DNA of 64,000 bases, taken from assembly GCA_004323695.1 (NCBI GenBank), contig SCRU01000152.1, positions 1-64,000 of the forward strand, written 5' to 3'. Of the stretch, positions 40,304-50,188 are shown piece by piece; positions within the stretch are counted from its first letter, which is position 1, and the number at the start of each line of letters is the position of its first letter. Under the pieces are notes generated by a model that was not told the DNA's origin, made no database searches, and was given only the letters and a program-made list of their open reading frames with translations. A program made the position numbers and the translations under genes. Source of the stretch: Burkholderiaceae bacterium. Lineage in GTDB: Bacteria > Pseudomonadota > Gammaproteobacteria > Burkholderiales > Burkholderiaceae_C.

Positions 40304-41701
40304 TTAGTGGCTGATTTTCTCCAGCGTCAGACCCGTGGTGGACGGCCCGAGCAGGATCATGATGATCCCCACCACCATCGACGCGGCAATGAAGATCGCA
40401 ACACCCGGCACCCCGTAGTTCTGCAAAAGGATGCCGATCGCGAGCCCCGCAAAGGCGGCGGCAATCCGGCTCCACGAATAGACGAAGCCGACCGCCCGGG
40501 CACGAATCCGCGTGGGATAAAGCTCGGCCTGATAGCCGTGGTACGCATAGGACATGATGTTCGACGCCAGCGTGAACAGCACGCCAAGAGCAATCAGCAA
40601 GGCCGGCGAGGAAGACTGTGAAAATATCGCGATCACGACGGCCATTGCCACAAGGGCCCCGCAAATCTGGGTCTTGCGCTCAAGCTTGTCGGCAAACAGC
40701 GTTCCCAGCAAGGGGCCGAACGGATTGGCAATGGCGATGATGAACGCATATTCCAGACTGTGGGTGACATGGATGCCGCGGCTGATCAGCAGAGTCGGCA
40801 CCCAGGCAGCGAAACCATAAAAGCCGATGACCTGCGCCATGTTGAAGATGGACAGGATGACCGTGCGCTTCAGATAGAGCGGCCCGAAGATCTCCTTCAG
40901 CGAGCCACGCCCCTCTTTCTCGGGCGCGAGTTGCTGGGGTGGCGGCAGCGCCACGCCCTTTTCGGCGCCGACCCTGCGCTCGATGTCGGCGACGATGCGC
41001 TCGGCCTCTTCGACGCGGCCATGCCGCGCAAGCCAGCGCGGGCTCTCCGGAATTTTGCGGCGCAGGATCCATACCACTGCCGCTCCGACGGTACCGATCA
41101 GGATGACGACACGCCAATAGTCCAGGCCGAACGGCTGTGTCCCCTTGAGGATGAAGGCGAGAAACGCCACCACCGGCACCACGGCAAAACAAATGACCTG
41201 ATTCACCGCATACGCGCGGCCGCGCTCCTGGCCCGGAATCAATTCCGAGATATAGGTGTCGATCGTCACCAGCTCGACCCCGATGCCGACCCCCGCGATG
41301 AAACGCCAGATGTTGAGCGCGAAGCCCGTGCTCTGGAACGCCATGATGGCAGTGCAAACCATGTACCAGATCAGGGACCAGGTGAAAACGACGCGCCGGC
41401 CGAACATATCCGCGACATACCCAAATATCAGGGCACCGACCCACAGGCCGGCAAACGTGGCAAAGACGAAGGTGCCGAAGCCGGCCACCTTGAGCGGCCC
41501 CAGGCTCGCAAAGAAACCCAGCGACTCCGGCTTGAACAACCCGGCCTGGACCATTCCCGGCGCGACATAGCCGGTGAAAAACAGGTCGTAGAACTCGAAC
41601 ACGCCCCCAAGCGAAATCAGGATCACCATGGTCCAGACCGTGCGTGAGGGGGGCAAACGATCAAGCCGCGCTGCGATTTCGGCGGATTTCTGCATGGACA
41701 T
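40304..41701 (-). CDS. MFS transporter (sugar/other transporter subfamily)
   Basis: 12-TM pattern and GYVADMFGRRVVFTWSL signature between TM2 and TM3. Confidence 0.92.
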   Translation of the reverse strand: MSMQKSAEIAARLDRLPPSRTVWTMVILISLGGVFEFYDLFFTGYVAPGMVQAGLFKPESLGFFASLGPLKVAGFGTFVFATFAGLWVGALIFGYVADMFGRRVVFTWSLIWYMVCTAIMAFQSTGFALNIWRFIAGVGIGVELVTIDTYISELIPGQERGRAYAVNQVICFAVVPVVAFLAFILKGTQPFGLDYWRVVILIGTVGAAVVWILRRKIPESPRWLARHGRVEEAERIVADIERRVGAEKGVALPPPQQLAPEKEGRGSLKEIFGPLYLKRTVILSIFNMAQVIGFYGFAAWVPTLLISRGIHVTHSLEYAFIIAIANPFGPLLGTLFADKLERKTQICGALVAMAVVIAIFSQSSSPALLIALGVLFTLASNIMSYAYHGYQAELYPTRIRARAVGFVYSWSRIAAAFAGLAIGILLQNYGVPGVAIFIAASMVVGIIMILLGPSTTGLTLEKISH

Positions 41702-41893
41702 GGTGGTCTCCTATGTTCTTTTTGGAAGCAATCGAGGCATGGCGCCCGTTGCTCAGCGTCCAACTGGCCGGCTTTTCGCAGTGTAACAAGGTCGCGCCCA
41801 GACCGCCATCGCCGTTCGGCAACACGGCCGTGGTCGTTCGGAACGCATGAGATTCAAATGCCACGCGCCGGACGGCAACGCTCAACAGATCGG

Positions 41894-42922
41894 TCAGTCG
41901 CTGAATGGGGTGTCGCGCAGGCCCCAGGCCGACAGCGCTTGCCGCATGTCGGCCGGCAAGGGCGCATGAAACTCCAGCGCCCGGCCGGTCATCGGGTGCA
42001 CAAATGCCAGGTGATAAGCGTGCAGGGCCTGCCGCTGCATGCCGGCGGCCGGTGCGCCGCCGTACACCTCGTCGGCCACCAGCGGGTGGCCCAGAGACGC
42101 CATATGCACCCGGATCTGATGCGTGCGGCCGGTTTGCAAGGTGCAGCGAACCCAACAGCCATGCTCACAATTTTGTTGCATGTTGATCAATGTGGATGCG
42201 GGCTTCCCGGCATTTTTGCGCAGATCCACGATGGCCATGCGCAGCCGGTTGCGCGGATCGCGCCCCACCGGCGCGTCCACCTGGCGCGTGGTCGGCCCGC
42301 TCCACGGACGATGGGCCAGCGCCAGATACCGGCGGCTCACCTCGCGCGCGGCGATCAATTGCACCAGGGCATCCATCGCGGTGCGACTGCGCGCAACCAC
42401 CATCAGGCCGGTCGTGTCCTTGTCCAGGCGGTGCACGATGCCGGCGCGTGGCAGAAGCCGGGCCGCGTCGTCGCGGGCCAGCAAGCCGTTGAGCAGGGTA
42501 CCGCTCCAGTGGCCGGGCGCGGGATGCACCACCAGTGGCGCAGGCTTGTTCAGCACCAGCAGATGTTCGTCCTCGAACACCACGTCGATCGGCATGGCCT
42601 GCGGGTGGAACGCCTGGCTTTGCGGCGTGGGCCGCAGCTCGATCGACCCCTGCTCGCCGATCTTGACTCGCCGGGCCGGCTTGCGGCAAACGGCGTCGCC
42701 CAGCTGCACCGCTCCGGCCTCGATCAACTGCTGCAGATAGCTGCGCGAGAATTCAGGCACCAGCGCAGCCAGCGCCCGGTCCAGCCGCGCGCCATGCTGC
42801 GCCGGCCCCATGCAGAGCTGGCGCAGCTCGGAATCGGGCCCGGTCTCCGCCTCGTCCTCATGGGCTTGCTGCGGCTCATCGCCCGCGAGGGCGCTCGATA
42901 TAATCGATCGGCTTTGTTTCAA
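41894..42922 (-). CDS. rluD: 23S rRNA pseudouridine synthase RluD-like
   Basis: S4 domain, then LLARDDAARLLPRAGIVHRLDKDTTGLMVVARS and TGRTHQIRVHMASLGHPLVADEVYGG; divergent from bamD. Confidence 0.95.
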   Translation of the reverse strand: MKQSRSIISSALAGDEPQQAHEDEAETGPDSELRQLCMGPAQHGARLDRALAALVPEFSRSYLQQLIEAGAVQLGDAVCRKPARRVKIGEQGSIELRPTPQSQAFHPQAMPIDVVFEDEHLLVLNKPAPLVVHPAPGHWSGTLLNGLLARDDAARLLPRAGIVHRLDKDTTGLMVVARSRTAMDALVQLIAAREVSRRYLALAHRPWSGPTTRQVDAPVGRDPRNRLRMAIVDLRKNAGKPASTLINMQQNCEHGCWVRCTLQTGRTHQIRVHMASLGHPLVADEVYGGAPAAGMQRQALHAYHLAFVHPMTGRALEFHAPLPADMRQALSAWGLRDTPFSD

Positions 42923-42933
42923 GAAAGTTGCCT

Positions 42934-43740
42934 GTGACGTTTCGCGCCAAATTATCGGTTGTCTTGATGCTGCTGGTGGGCTTGACCGTGCTCGTCTCGG
43001 GCTGCTCCACTACCAACAAGGACGAAACCGCTGGCTGGAGTCCGAACAAGATCTACTCCGAAGCAAACGACGAAATGAGTGCCGGCAACTACGGCAAGGC
43101 GGTCCCGCTGTTTCAGAAGCTGGAAGGCCGTGCGGCCGGCACGACATTGGCGCAGCAGGCGCAACTGGACAAGGCCTACGCGCAATACAGGGATGGCGAT
43201 CAGGCCCAGGCCATTGCGACCCTCGACCGCTTCATGCGGCTGCATCCCGCCAGCCCGGCAACGGACTACGCGCTGTACCTCAAGGGTTTGTGCAATTTCA
43301 ACGATAACCTGGGCCTGTTCTCGTTCCTGACCCGCCAGGATCTGTCGGAACGGGACCAGAAGGCCGCCAAGGATTCTTTCGAGTCGTTCAAGGAACTGGT
43401 GACCCGGTTCCCCGATTCGCGCTACACGCCCGACGCGCGCCAGCGCATGATTTACATCGTCAACTCGCTGGCCGCGTACGAAGTGCATGTCGCGCGCTAC
43501 TACTACACGCGTGGCGCCTATGTGGCCGCCGTGAATCGCGCCGAGATCGCCCTGAAAAATTACCCCGATGCGCCGGCGCTGGAAGAGGCCCTGTACATCA
43601 TGATCAAGTCCTACGACGCGCTGGGCCTGACGCAGCTGCGCGATGACACGGAGCGCGTCCTGGAAAAAACCTATCCGAAAAGCGCCTACCTGACGCGCGG
43701 CTTCAAGCCCAACTCGGACCCGTGGTGGAAGATCTGGTAG
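42934..43740 (+). CDS. bamD: Outer-membrane assembly lipoprotein BamD
   Basis: LVGLTVLVSGCST lipobox; TPR pattern NKIYSEANDEMSAGNYGKAVPLFQKLEGR...YPDAPALEEALYIMIKSYDALGL. Start GTG 42934 or TTG 42928. Confidence 0.93.
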   Translation: MTFRAKLSVVLMLLVGLTVLVSGCSTTNKDETAGWSPNKIYSEANDEMSAGNYGKAVPLFQKLEGRAAGTTLAQQAQLDKAYAQYRDGDQAQAIATLDRFMRLHPASPATDYALYLKGLCNFNDNLGLFSFLTRQDLSERDQKAAKDSFESFKELVTRFPDSRYTPDARQRMIYIVNSLAAYEVHVARYYYTRGAYVAAVNRAEIALKNYPDAPALEEALYIMIKSYDALGLTQLRDDTERVLEKTYPKSAYLTRGFKPNSDPWWKIW

Positions 43741-45745
43741 CGGCACCGTCTGGCACCCGCCGCGCGTTCAGCAACGTCAGCGCCGCCTCAAATTCTTCCG
43801 GCGACTGCAGCTGACGCATTGGCGGCAACGCAGCCAGCAGGCGTTTCCCGTAGCCCATGCTGGTCAGCCGGGTATCGCACACCACCAGCACTCCGTGGTC
43901 TGACTCGCGCCGGATCAGCCGGCCCGCGCCCTGCTTGAGCGCCACCGCCGCCTCGGGAACGAAATAATCGTTGAACGAACTGCGCCCCGCCGCCTCCAGG
44001 CGCTGCGCGCGCGCCTCCACCAGCGGGTCGTTCGGAGGCGGAAACGGCAGCTTGTCGATGATGACCAGTTGCAAGGCGTCGCCGGGCACATCGACGCCCT
44101 CCCAGAACGAGGCCGAAGCCACCAGCACGCAGCCGGGCAGGCCGTCGGCATCGCCCCGGCGGAACCGCTCCATCAGGCGGCGCTTGGGCCACTGGCCCTG
44201 CACCAGGACATCGACCAGGCCGCTGCCGTCGAAGCGGCTTTGTAGCGTCTCGCCGATACTGCGCAGCGCACGCAGCGTGGTCGTCAGCACGAGGGTGCGG
44301 CCACCCAGGCGGCGCACCGCCGTTTCCACCAGTTCGGCGACCTGGGCACTGTGTGCCGGATCGCCCGGCTTGGGCAACTGGCGCGGAACATAGACTGCCG
44401 CCTGACGCGCGTAGTCGAACGGACCGCCCAGCCGCAGCACCTGCGCTCCGGCGAGCCCGCACGGTTCGGTAAACCAGCGCAGCTTCGGGTCGTCGCCCAG
44501 CGTGGCGGAGGTGAAGATCCAGGCTTTGCGCGCCGATGCGTCCTGGCCGTCCTGCAGCAGGCGGGTTTGCACCGCCGTCGCGATATCCAGCGGCGACTCG
44601 ACGAGCCGTAGCTGCGCACCGACATCGACCCATCGCACACAGTCCAGTGCAGCCGCCGCGGAAAAGCCCGCAATGCGCTCGGCAAACTGGCTGGCACGCT
44701 CGTGCAGTCGCACGAAGTCCGGCGCCGTCTCGCTGACCGTATCCAGCGCCGCCATGGCCTGTGTGCACCCCGCATGCAGCTCTTTCAGTGCCTGGGCCCA
44801 GGCATCCGCGCTCACGTTTTCGGGTGCGGCACCGGTCCAGCGCAACTTCGCGCCTGGATAAACCTTGCCAACCGTCAGGCGCAATTCGCGCGCCGCGTGC
44901 TCGATGGCCGAAACCACTGACTGCCAATCGGCCAGTCCGCGGGCAAATTGCAGGCCGGCCGCAAGGGTGTCGCGGGCGAAGTCGAGCAATTGCCCGGTGC
45001 CCAGGCGTGTACCGAGAAACTGCACGCCGGTTTCGTTCAACTGATGGGCCTCGTCGAAAATCGCGATCCGCACGGTGGGCAGCAGCTCGGCCATGCCCGA
45101 TTCGCGCACCGCCAGATCGGCAAAAAAAAGATGGTGGTTGATGACCACCACGTCGGCAGCCAGGGCCTCGCGCCGCGCCAGATTCACGTGACAGGCGCGA
45201 AACTGCGGGCACGACGCACCCAGGCAATTCTCGCGGGTCGATGTGATCAGTGGAATCAGCGGCGAGCGCTCGTCCAGCCCGGGCAATTCGGCCAGATCGC
45301 CGGTACGCGTCGCGCGGGCCCATTGCTCGACCTTGGCCAGGGCCCGCAGTGCGCCTCGATCCGGTAGCTGCGCATCGCGCCGGGCCAGCTCCAGACGATG
45401 TACGCAAAGGTAGCTGCCCCGGCCCTTGAGCAGGGCGCTGCGCACCGGCAAGCGAAGCGCCTGAACCAGCCTGGGCAGATCGCGCCCGAACAGCTGGTCC
45501 TGCAGCGTTTTCGTGGCGGTGGACAGCAGCACCCGCTCGCCGCTGAGCAGCGAAGGAACCAGATAGGAATAAGTCTTGCCAACACCGGTGCCGGCTTCCA
45601 CCACCAACGCGCCGCCGTCTTCGATGGTGCGCGCCACGGCCAGCGCCATCGCCATTTGTTCGTTGCGCGGTTTGAACTGTTCCGCGGCGCGCGAGAGCAC
45701 GCCGTCGGGCGCGAACGCCGCCCCCACCAGGTCGTGCAAACTCAT
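43703..45745 (-). CDS. ATP-dependent DNA helicase, DinG/XPD-like
   Basis: VVEAGTGVGKTYSYLVPSLLSGERVLLSTATKTLQDQL, Fe-S Cys pattern ENCLGASCPQFRACHVNLAR, VVINHHLFFADLAV, DEAHQL, ASFWEGVDVPGDALQLVIIDKLPFPPPNDP. Confidence 0.94.
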   Translation of the reverse strand: MSLHDLVGAAFAPDGVLSRAAEQFKPRNEQMAMALAVARTIEDGGALVVEAGTGVGKTYSYLVPSLLSGERVLLSTATKTLQDQLFGRDLPRLVQALRLPVRSALLKGRGSYLCVHRLELARRDAQLPDRGALRALAKVEQWARATRTGDLAELPGLDERSPLIPLITSTRENCLGASCPQFRACHVNLARREALAADVVVINHHLFFADLAVRESGMAELLPTVRIAIFDEAHQLNETGVQFLGTRLGTGQLLDFARDTLAAGLQFARGLADWQSVVSAIEHAARELRLTVGKVYPGAKLRWTGAAPENVSADAWAQALKELHAGCTQAMAALDTVSETAPDFVRLHERASQFAERIAGFSAAAALDCVRWVDVGAQLRLVESPLDIATAVQTRLLQDGQDASARKAWIFTSATLGDDPKLRWFTEPCGLAGAQVLRLGGPFDYARQAAVYVPRQLPKPGDPAHSAQVAELVETAVRRLGGRTLVLTTTLRALRSIGETLQSRFDGSGLVDVLVQGQWPKRRLMERFRRGDADGLPGCVLVASASFWEGVDVPGDALQLVIIDKLPFPPPNDPLVEARAQRLEAAGRSSFNDYFVPEAAVALKQGAGRLIRRESDHGVLVVCDTRLTSMGYGKRLLAALPPMRQLQSPEEFEAALTLLNARRVPDGAATRSSTTGPSWA

Positions 45746-45945
45746 GCGGGTTCTTTGGGGTCCAGCTCCAGCTCCAGCTGGCAGATCTGGTCACGCAGGG
45801 CCAGCCGGCGCTTTTTCAGCCGGCGCATCATGAGTTCATCGGGCGGCGTTTCATGGCCGGCCCGGTCAATCAGGGCATCCAGATCGGCATGTTCCATGCG
45901 CAACTCGATCAGGCGCCGTTCCGGGGAATGCAGATTCGAGTCCAA
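45742..45945 (-). CDS. DUF465/YdcH-family small protein
   Basis: LIELRMEHADLDALIDRAGHETPPDELMMRRLKKRRLALRDQICQLELEL. Confidence 0.87.
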   Translation of the reverse strand: MDSNLHSPERRLIELRMEHADLDALIDRAGHETPPDELMMRRLKKRRLALRDQICQLELELDPKEPA

Positions 45946-46036
45946 AAATTCAATCCGTGCGAGCTGGGTTCATCTTCACCTGATAATACGTGTTTCACAG
46001 CGATTAATCGAGCGCGTGCGCGCTTGAAAACTCTGT

Positions 46037-46798
46037 ATGGCCAAAGGTTATCGACTCACCGCCTCGACGGGTATCCACAAGGGCGACCGCGAATATCAGC
46101 AGGATCAGGTGGCCCTGCTGGAACACCCGCGTACCGCGGGCTGCCTGCTGGCCGTGGTGGCGGACGGCATGGGGGGCCGCAGCGGCGGCCGCAAGGCCTC
46201 CGATCAGGTTCTGATGACCGCGACCCAGTTGTTCGACCGCTACGCGCCCGAGAGCGACGACGCTTCGGCGATGCTGCAGCAGCTCGTGCAGGAAGCCCAT
46301 ATTGTCATCAAGCTGACTGCCATTTCCGCCGAGCAGGAACCGCACAGCACGATCGCGGCATTCCTGATCAATCCGCGCGGCGACTGCCACTGGATTCACG
46401 CGGGAGACTCTCGCATCTACCAGTTCCACGGAGAAAAATTGGTCAAACGGACCATCGATCACTCGTTGGTCCAGGCCATGGTGGATCGCGGGGAGATCAC
46501 CGAAGCGCAGGCCGAGTCACACCCCCAATCGAATATCCTGATGGGATGCCTGGGCACCGAGAGTGAACCACCGATAGACACGCATTTCATTCCCCAGTTG
46601 CGTCCGGGCGACATTCTGATGGCGTGCAGTGATGGCATCTGGCATTACTTCAGCCCGCAGGAAATGAGCTCCCTGCTGTCGGTCCTGTCGCCGCGGGAAG
46701 CAGCCGAGTTCATGGTCGACAAGGCGCGCGCGCGCGCGCATGGCGGCGGCGACAACATGTCGCTGGTGATCGTCAAGCTGGAGCCCCTGGCCCCTTGA
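46037..46798 (+). CDS. PP2C-type Ser/Thr phosphatase
   Basis: DREYQQDQV, LLAVVADGMGGRSGG, HWIHAGDSRIYQF, DILMACSDGIWHYFS, and GGGDNMSLVIVKL. Confidence 0.94.
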   Translation: MAKGYRLTASTGIHKGDREYQQDQVALLEHPRTAGCLLAVVADGMGGRSGGRKASDQVLMTATQLFDRYAPESDDASAMLQQLVQEAHIVIKLTAISAEQEPHSTIAAFLINPRGDCHWIHAGDSRIYQFHGEKLVKRTIDHSLVQAMVDRGEITEAQAESHPQSNILMGCLGTESEPPIDTHFIPQLRPGDILMACSDGIWHYFSPQEMSSLLSVLSPREAAEFMVDKARARAHGGGDNMSLVIVKLEPLAP

Positions 46799-46840
46799 CG
46801 CCACAACTAAAGCCCGCCCGTCCTGGCGCGAGCATCTGCG

Positions 46841-47491
46841 TCAGGGCGGCATCGGCAAGGGTTTAGCCGGAGGGCTCGTGTTGTCCTGCAATTGCTTGTC
46901 AAGCAGCGCCTTTTTCTCGGCGGCGGCCTTGAGCTTTTCTTCGTAGCGCGCGCGCTCGGCCGGCGCCGCGGCGGCCTTGCGCGCCTGCGATGCGGTCTCG
47001 TCCAGATGCCGCTGCATCCTGCCCTGCGCCTCCTGGGCGCTTTCACGCGCGGTCGCAGCCGCCTTCGCACGATCGCTCGCGTTGTCGGCAGCGCGCTCCT
47101 GCTGCTTTTGCAAATTCTGCGCACCCTGCGCGCGCCGGGCCGCGGCCTGCTCGCCCGCCTGTTGTCGGGCCGCGGCGCTCGCCTTGCGGCGCTGCGCCTG
47201 CTCCGCCGCCTGGCGCTTGCGCTGCGCATCGTCGATGGCAATTTCCCGGCGCCTCAGATCGGCCCGTATTTTTCGCTCGCGTTCCCCGGCATCGCGCAGG
47301 CAGTCGTTCACGGCAAACTTCTGGTAGCACACTTTTTTTTCCGCCAGATAGGCGGCCTCGCTGCGGCTGCGCTCGGCATTGATCGCCGCGTGCTCAGCGG
47401 CGGCCGCCTGATCCGGCGAGACGCTGGCGGTCTGCGCCGCCGCCACCGCGCAGCAACCCGCGAGAACCACGGCGGAGAAGAGTCGGTTCAT
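46841..47491 (-). CDS. Secreted Ala/Arg/Gln-rich coiled-coil hypothetical protein
   Basis: Signal peptide MNRLFSAVVLAGCCAVAAAQ; EKKVCYQKFAVNDCLRDAGERERKIRADLRRREIAIDDAQRKRQAAEQ. Start at 47491 chosen over a longer ORF that runs through zapE. Confidence 0.8.
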   Translation of the reverse strand: MNRLFSAVVLAGCCAVAAAQTASVSPDQAAAAEHAAINAERSRSEAAYLAEKKVCYQKFAVNDCLRDAGERERKIRADLRRREIAIDDAQRKRQAAEQAQRRKASAAARQQAGEQAAARRAQGAQNLQKQQERAADNASDRAKAAATARESAQEAQGRMQRHLDETASQARKAAAAPAERARYEEKLKAAAEKKALLDKQLQDNTSPPAKPLPMPP

Positions 47492-48609
47492 GTCAGCCGA
47501 GTATCCACGGTCCGCCGTTCGAGCGCCAGAAATTCGCTGGACTGCATTTCCGTCAGGCGTGACACCGTGCGCGGAAACTCGTGCGCCAGCGGCCCTTCGG
47601 TGTACAACGCCTCGGGTGGCACCTGCGCCGACATGATGAGCTTGACACGCCTGTCGTACAGCACATCCACGAGCCAGGTAAACCGCCGCGCCTCCGACGC
47701 CATGCGCATCGGCATGTGCGGCACATCGCTGAGCAACACCGTGTGAAACTGGCTGGCGATTTCCAGATAGTCGTTCTGCGAACGCGGCCCCCCGCACAAG
47801 GTCTTGAAGTCAAACCAGACCACGCCACCGGCACGGCGCAAGGCCCGGATCTCGCGGGCCTCGATGTGCAGCGCGGGATCTTCGTCGCGCACCTCGGCCA
47901 GCCGGTTGAACGCCGCCCGCATCGCCTTGTCGGCCGAGGGACCCAGCGGGGTATGGTACATCGTCAGTTGCTCGAGCGTCTGCCGGCGGTAGTCGACGCC
48001 GTTGTCCACACTGATGACTTCGAGATTCTCGTTAAGCAGGCGGATCGCGGGCAGCATGCGGTCGCGATGCAGCCCCCCCGGGTAGAGATCGTCTGGACGA
48101 AAATTCGACGTCGTGACAAACCCCACGCCGTTTTCGAACAGGGCCGCCAGCAGCCGGTGCAGGATGAGCGCATCGGTGATATCCGACACATGAAATTCAT
48201 CAAAACAGATCAGGCGGTAACGCCGGGCGATGCGCCGGCCCAGCTCGTCGAGCGGGTTGACGGTGCCCTGCAGTTCGGTCAGTTCCCGGTGCACCTCGCG
48301 CATGAATTCATGAAAATGCAGCCGGGTCTTGCGATTGAGCGGTACGGCGTTGTAGAAGCAATCCATCAGAAAGCTCTTGCCGCGCCCCACGCCGCCGTAC
48401 ATATACACGCCGCGCGGAATGTCAGGGTGGTTGATCAGCTTCTTGAAGGCGTTCGAGCGCTGTTCCTTGTACGCGGCCCATTCGTCCGCACAGCGCTCCA
48501 GCGCGTCGACCGCGCGCAACTGCGCCGGATCGCTGCGGTAGCCCCGCGCCGAGAGTTCGGCCTCGTACGCCTGCCGGACCGAGTGCGCCACCGACATGCC
48601 CGGCGCCAC
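47488..48609 (-). CDS. zapE: Cell division protein ZapE (AFG1-like ATPase)
   Basis: GVYMYGGVGRGKSFLMDCFYNAVPLNRKTRLHFHEFMREVHREL, LICFDEFHVSDITDALILHRLL. Confidence 0.95.
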   Translation of the reverse strand: MAPGMSVAHSVRQAYEAELSARGYRSDPAQLRAVDALERCADEWAAYKEQRSNAFKKLINHPDIPRGVYMYGGVGRGKSFLMDCFYNAVPLNRKTRLHFHEFMREVHRELTELQGTVNPLDELGRRIARRYRLICFDEFHVSDITDALILHRLLAALFENGVGFVTTSNFRPDDLYPGGLHRDRMLPAIRLLNENLEVISVDNGVDYRRQTLEQLTMYHTPLGPSADKAMRAAFNRLAEVRDEDPALHIEAREIRALRRAGGVVWFDFKTLCGGPRSQNDYLEIASQFHTVLLSDVPHMPMRMASEARRFTWLVDVLYDRRVKLIMSAQVPPEALYTEGPLAHEFPRTVSRLTEMQSSEFLALERRTVDTRLT

Positions 48610-48610
48610 C

Positions 48611-50038
48611 TCAGAAGTTCAGGGTACGCTTGTCGACGGCCAGGGCCGCTTCCTTGGTTGCCTCGCTCAAGGACGGATGAGCGTGGCAAATGCGGGCAAT
48701 ATCCTCGCTGCTGGCCCGGAATTCCATCGCTACCACGGCCTCCGAGATCAGCTCGCTGGCTTGGGGACCGACGATGTGCACGCCCAGGATTTCATCGGTC
48801 GCGGCATCGGCCAGAAACTTGACCATGCCGGTCGTGTCGCCCAGCGCACGCGCGCGGCCGTTGGCGAGGAACGGGAAGGTGCCGGCCTTATAGGCGCGGC
48901 CCGACGCCTTGAGCTGCTGCTCGGTCTGGCCAACCCACGCGATCTCGGGGCTGGTGTAGATCACCCACGGAACGGTATTGAAGTCGACATGCCCATGCTG
49001 GCCTGCCATGCGCTCGGCCACCGCCACGCCTTCCTCTTCGGCCTTGTGCGCCAGCATGGGGCCGCGCACCACGTCCCCGATCGCCCAGACATTCGGCAAA
49101 TTGGTCTTGCAATCCCAATCCACCACAATGGCGCCGCGCTCGTCGAGTTGGAGGCCGATGACCTGCGCGCCCAGGCCGATCGTGTTCGGCGCCCGGCCGA
49201 TCGAGACGATCAGCTTGTCCACGTTGAGCGTCTGGGCTTCGCCCCTTGCGTTCGTCCAGGCGACACTCACGCCCTTCTTGCCAGACTTGACCTCGCCGAC
49301 CCTGACGCCGAGTTCGATCTTCAGTCCCTGCTTGTCGAAGGCTTTCTTCGCCTCCCGGGCGATCTGCTCATCCACCGCGCCGAGGAAGGTCGGCAGCGCC
49401 TCCAGCACCGTGACGTCCGAGCCCAGGCGGCGCCAGACCGAGCCCATCTCCAGGCCGATCACGCCCGAACCAATCAAGCCCAGCCGGGCAGGCACGGCAC
49501 CGACGCGCAAGGCCCCGTCGTTCGACAGAATCATCTCTTCGTCGAACGGCACCCCCGGCAAGGCGCGCGCATTGGAGCCGGTGGCGATGATGACGTGCTT
49601 GCCCACGAGCGTATCGGGAGCACTGCCCGCGACGGTGATCTCGTAGCCCGCATCCGACGACCTGGCAAAAGTGCCGCGGCCATGGAAAAACGTGATTTTG
49701 TTCTTCTTGAACAAGTACTGGATGCCATCGTTGTTCTGCTTGACCACCGCGTCCTTGCGGCCCAGCATCTTCGCCACGTCCATGGCGAGGCCTTTGACCT
49801 CAATGCCATGGTCGGCAAAGTGATGCCCGGCCTGATCGAAGTTTTCGGAAGACTGCAGCAGCGCCTTGCTGGGAATGCAGCCGACGTTGGTGCAGGTGCC
49901 ACCCAGTGCCGGGCCGCCTTTGGCGTTCTTCCATTCGTCAATGCAGGCCACGTTAAAGCCCAGTTGGGCGGCACGAATCGCCGCCACATAACCGCCAGGA
50001 CCACCGCCGATGACGATCACATCAAACTGTTTGCTCAT
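48611..50038 (-). CDS. lpdA: Dihydrolipoyl dehydrogenase (E3)
   Basis: [39 protein letters not shown], and [15 protein letters not shown]. Confidence 0.97.
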   Translation of the reverse strand: MSKQFDVIVIGGGPGGYVAAIRAAQLGFNVACIDEWKNAKGGPALGGTCTNVGCIPSKALLQSSENFDQAGHHFADHGIEVKGLAMDVAKMLGRKDAVVKQNNDGIQYLFKKNKITFFHGRGTFARSSDAGYEITVAGSAPDTLVGKHVIIATGSNARALPGVPFDEEMILSNDGALRVGAVPARLGLIGSGVIGLEMGSVWRRLGSDVTVLEALPTFLGAVDEQIAREAKKAFDKQGLKIELGVRVGEVKSGKKGVSVAWTNARGEAQTLNVDKLIVSIGRAPNTIGLGAQVIGLQLDERGAIVVDWDCKTNLPNVWAIGDVVRGPMLAHKAEEEGVAVAERMAGQHGHVDFNTVPWVIYTSPEIAWVGQTEQQLKASGRAYKAGTFPFLANGRARALGDTTGMVKFLADAATDEILGVHIVGPQASELISEAVVAMEFRASSEDIARICHAHPSLSEATKEAALAVDKRTLNF

Positions 50039-50188
50039 GGAATTTCCCGTTTCAATTTTCTGTCACGGCGCGACATCCACGAGTCCCTTCGCGGAACACC
50101 GCGGAACCGGCTCAGCCAGGCCGCTGGTGTTGCCCCTTGCAGGGGGGTGGCGAAGCGACACGAGGCGCGCGCAGCCTAGGGGTGAGTG

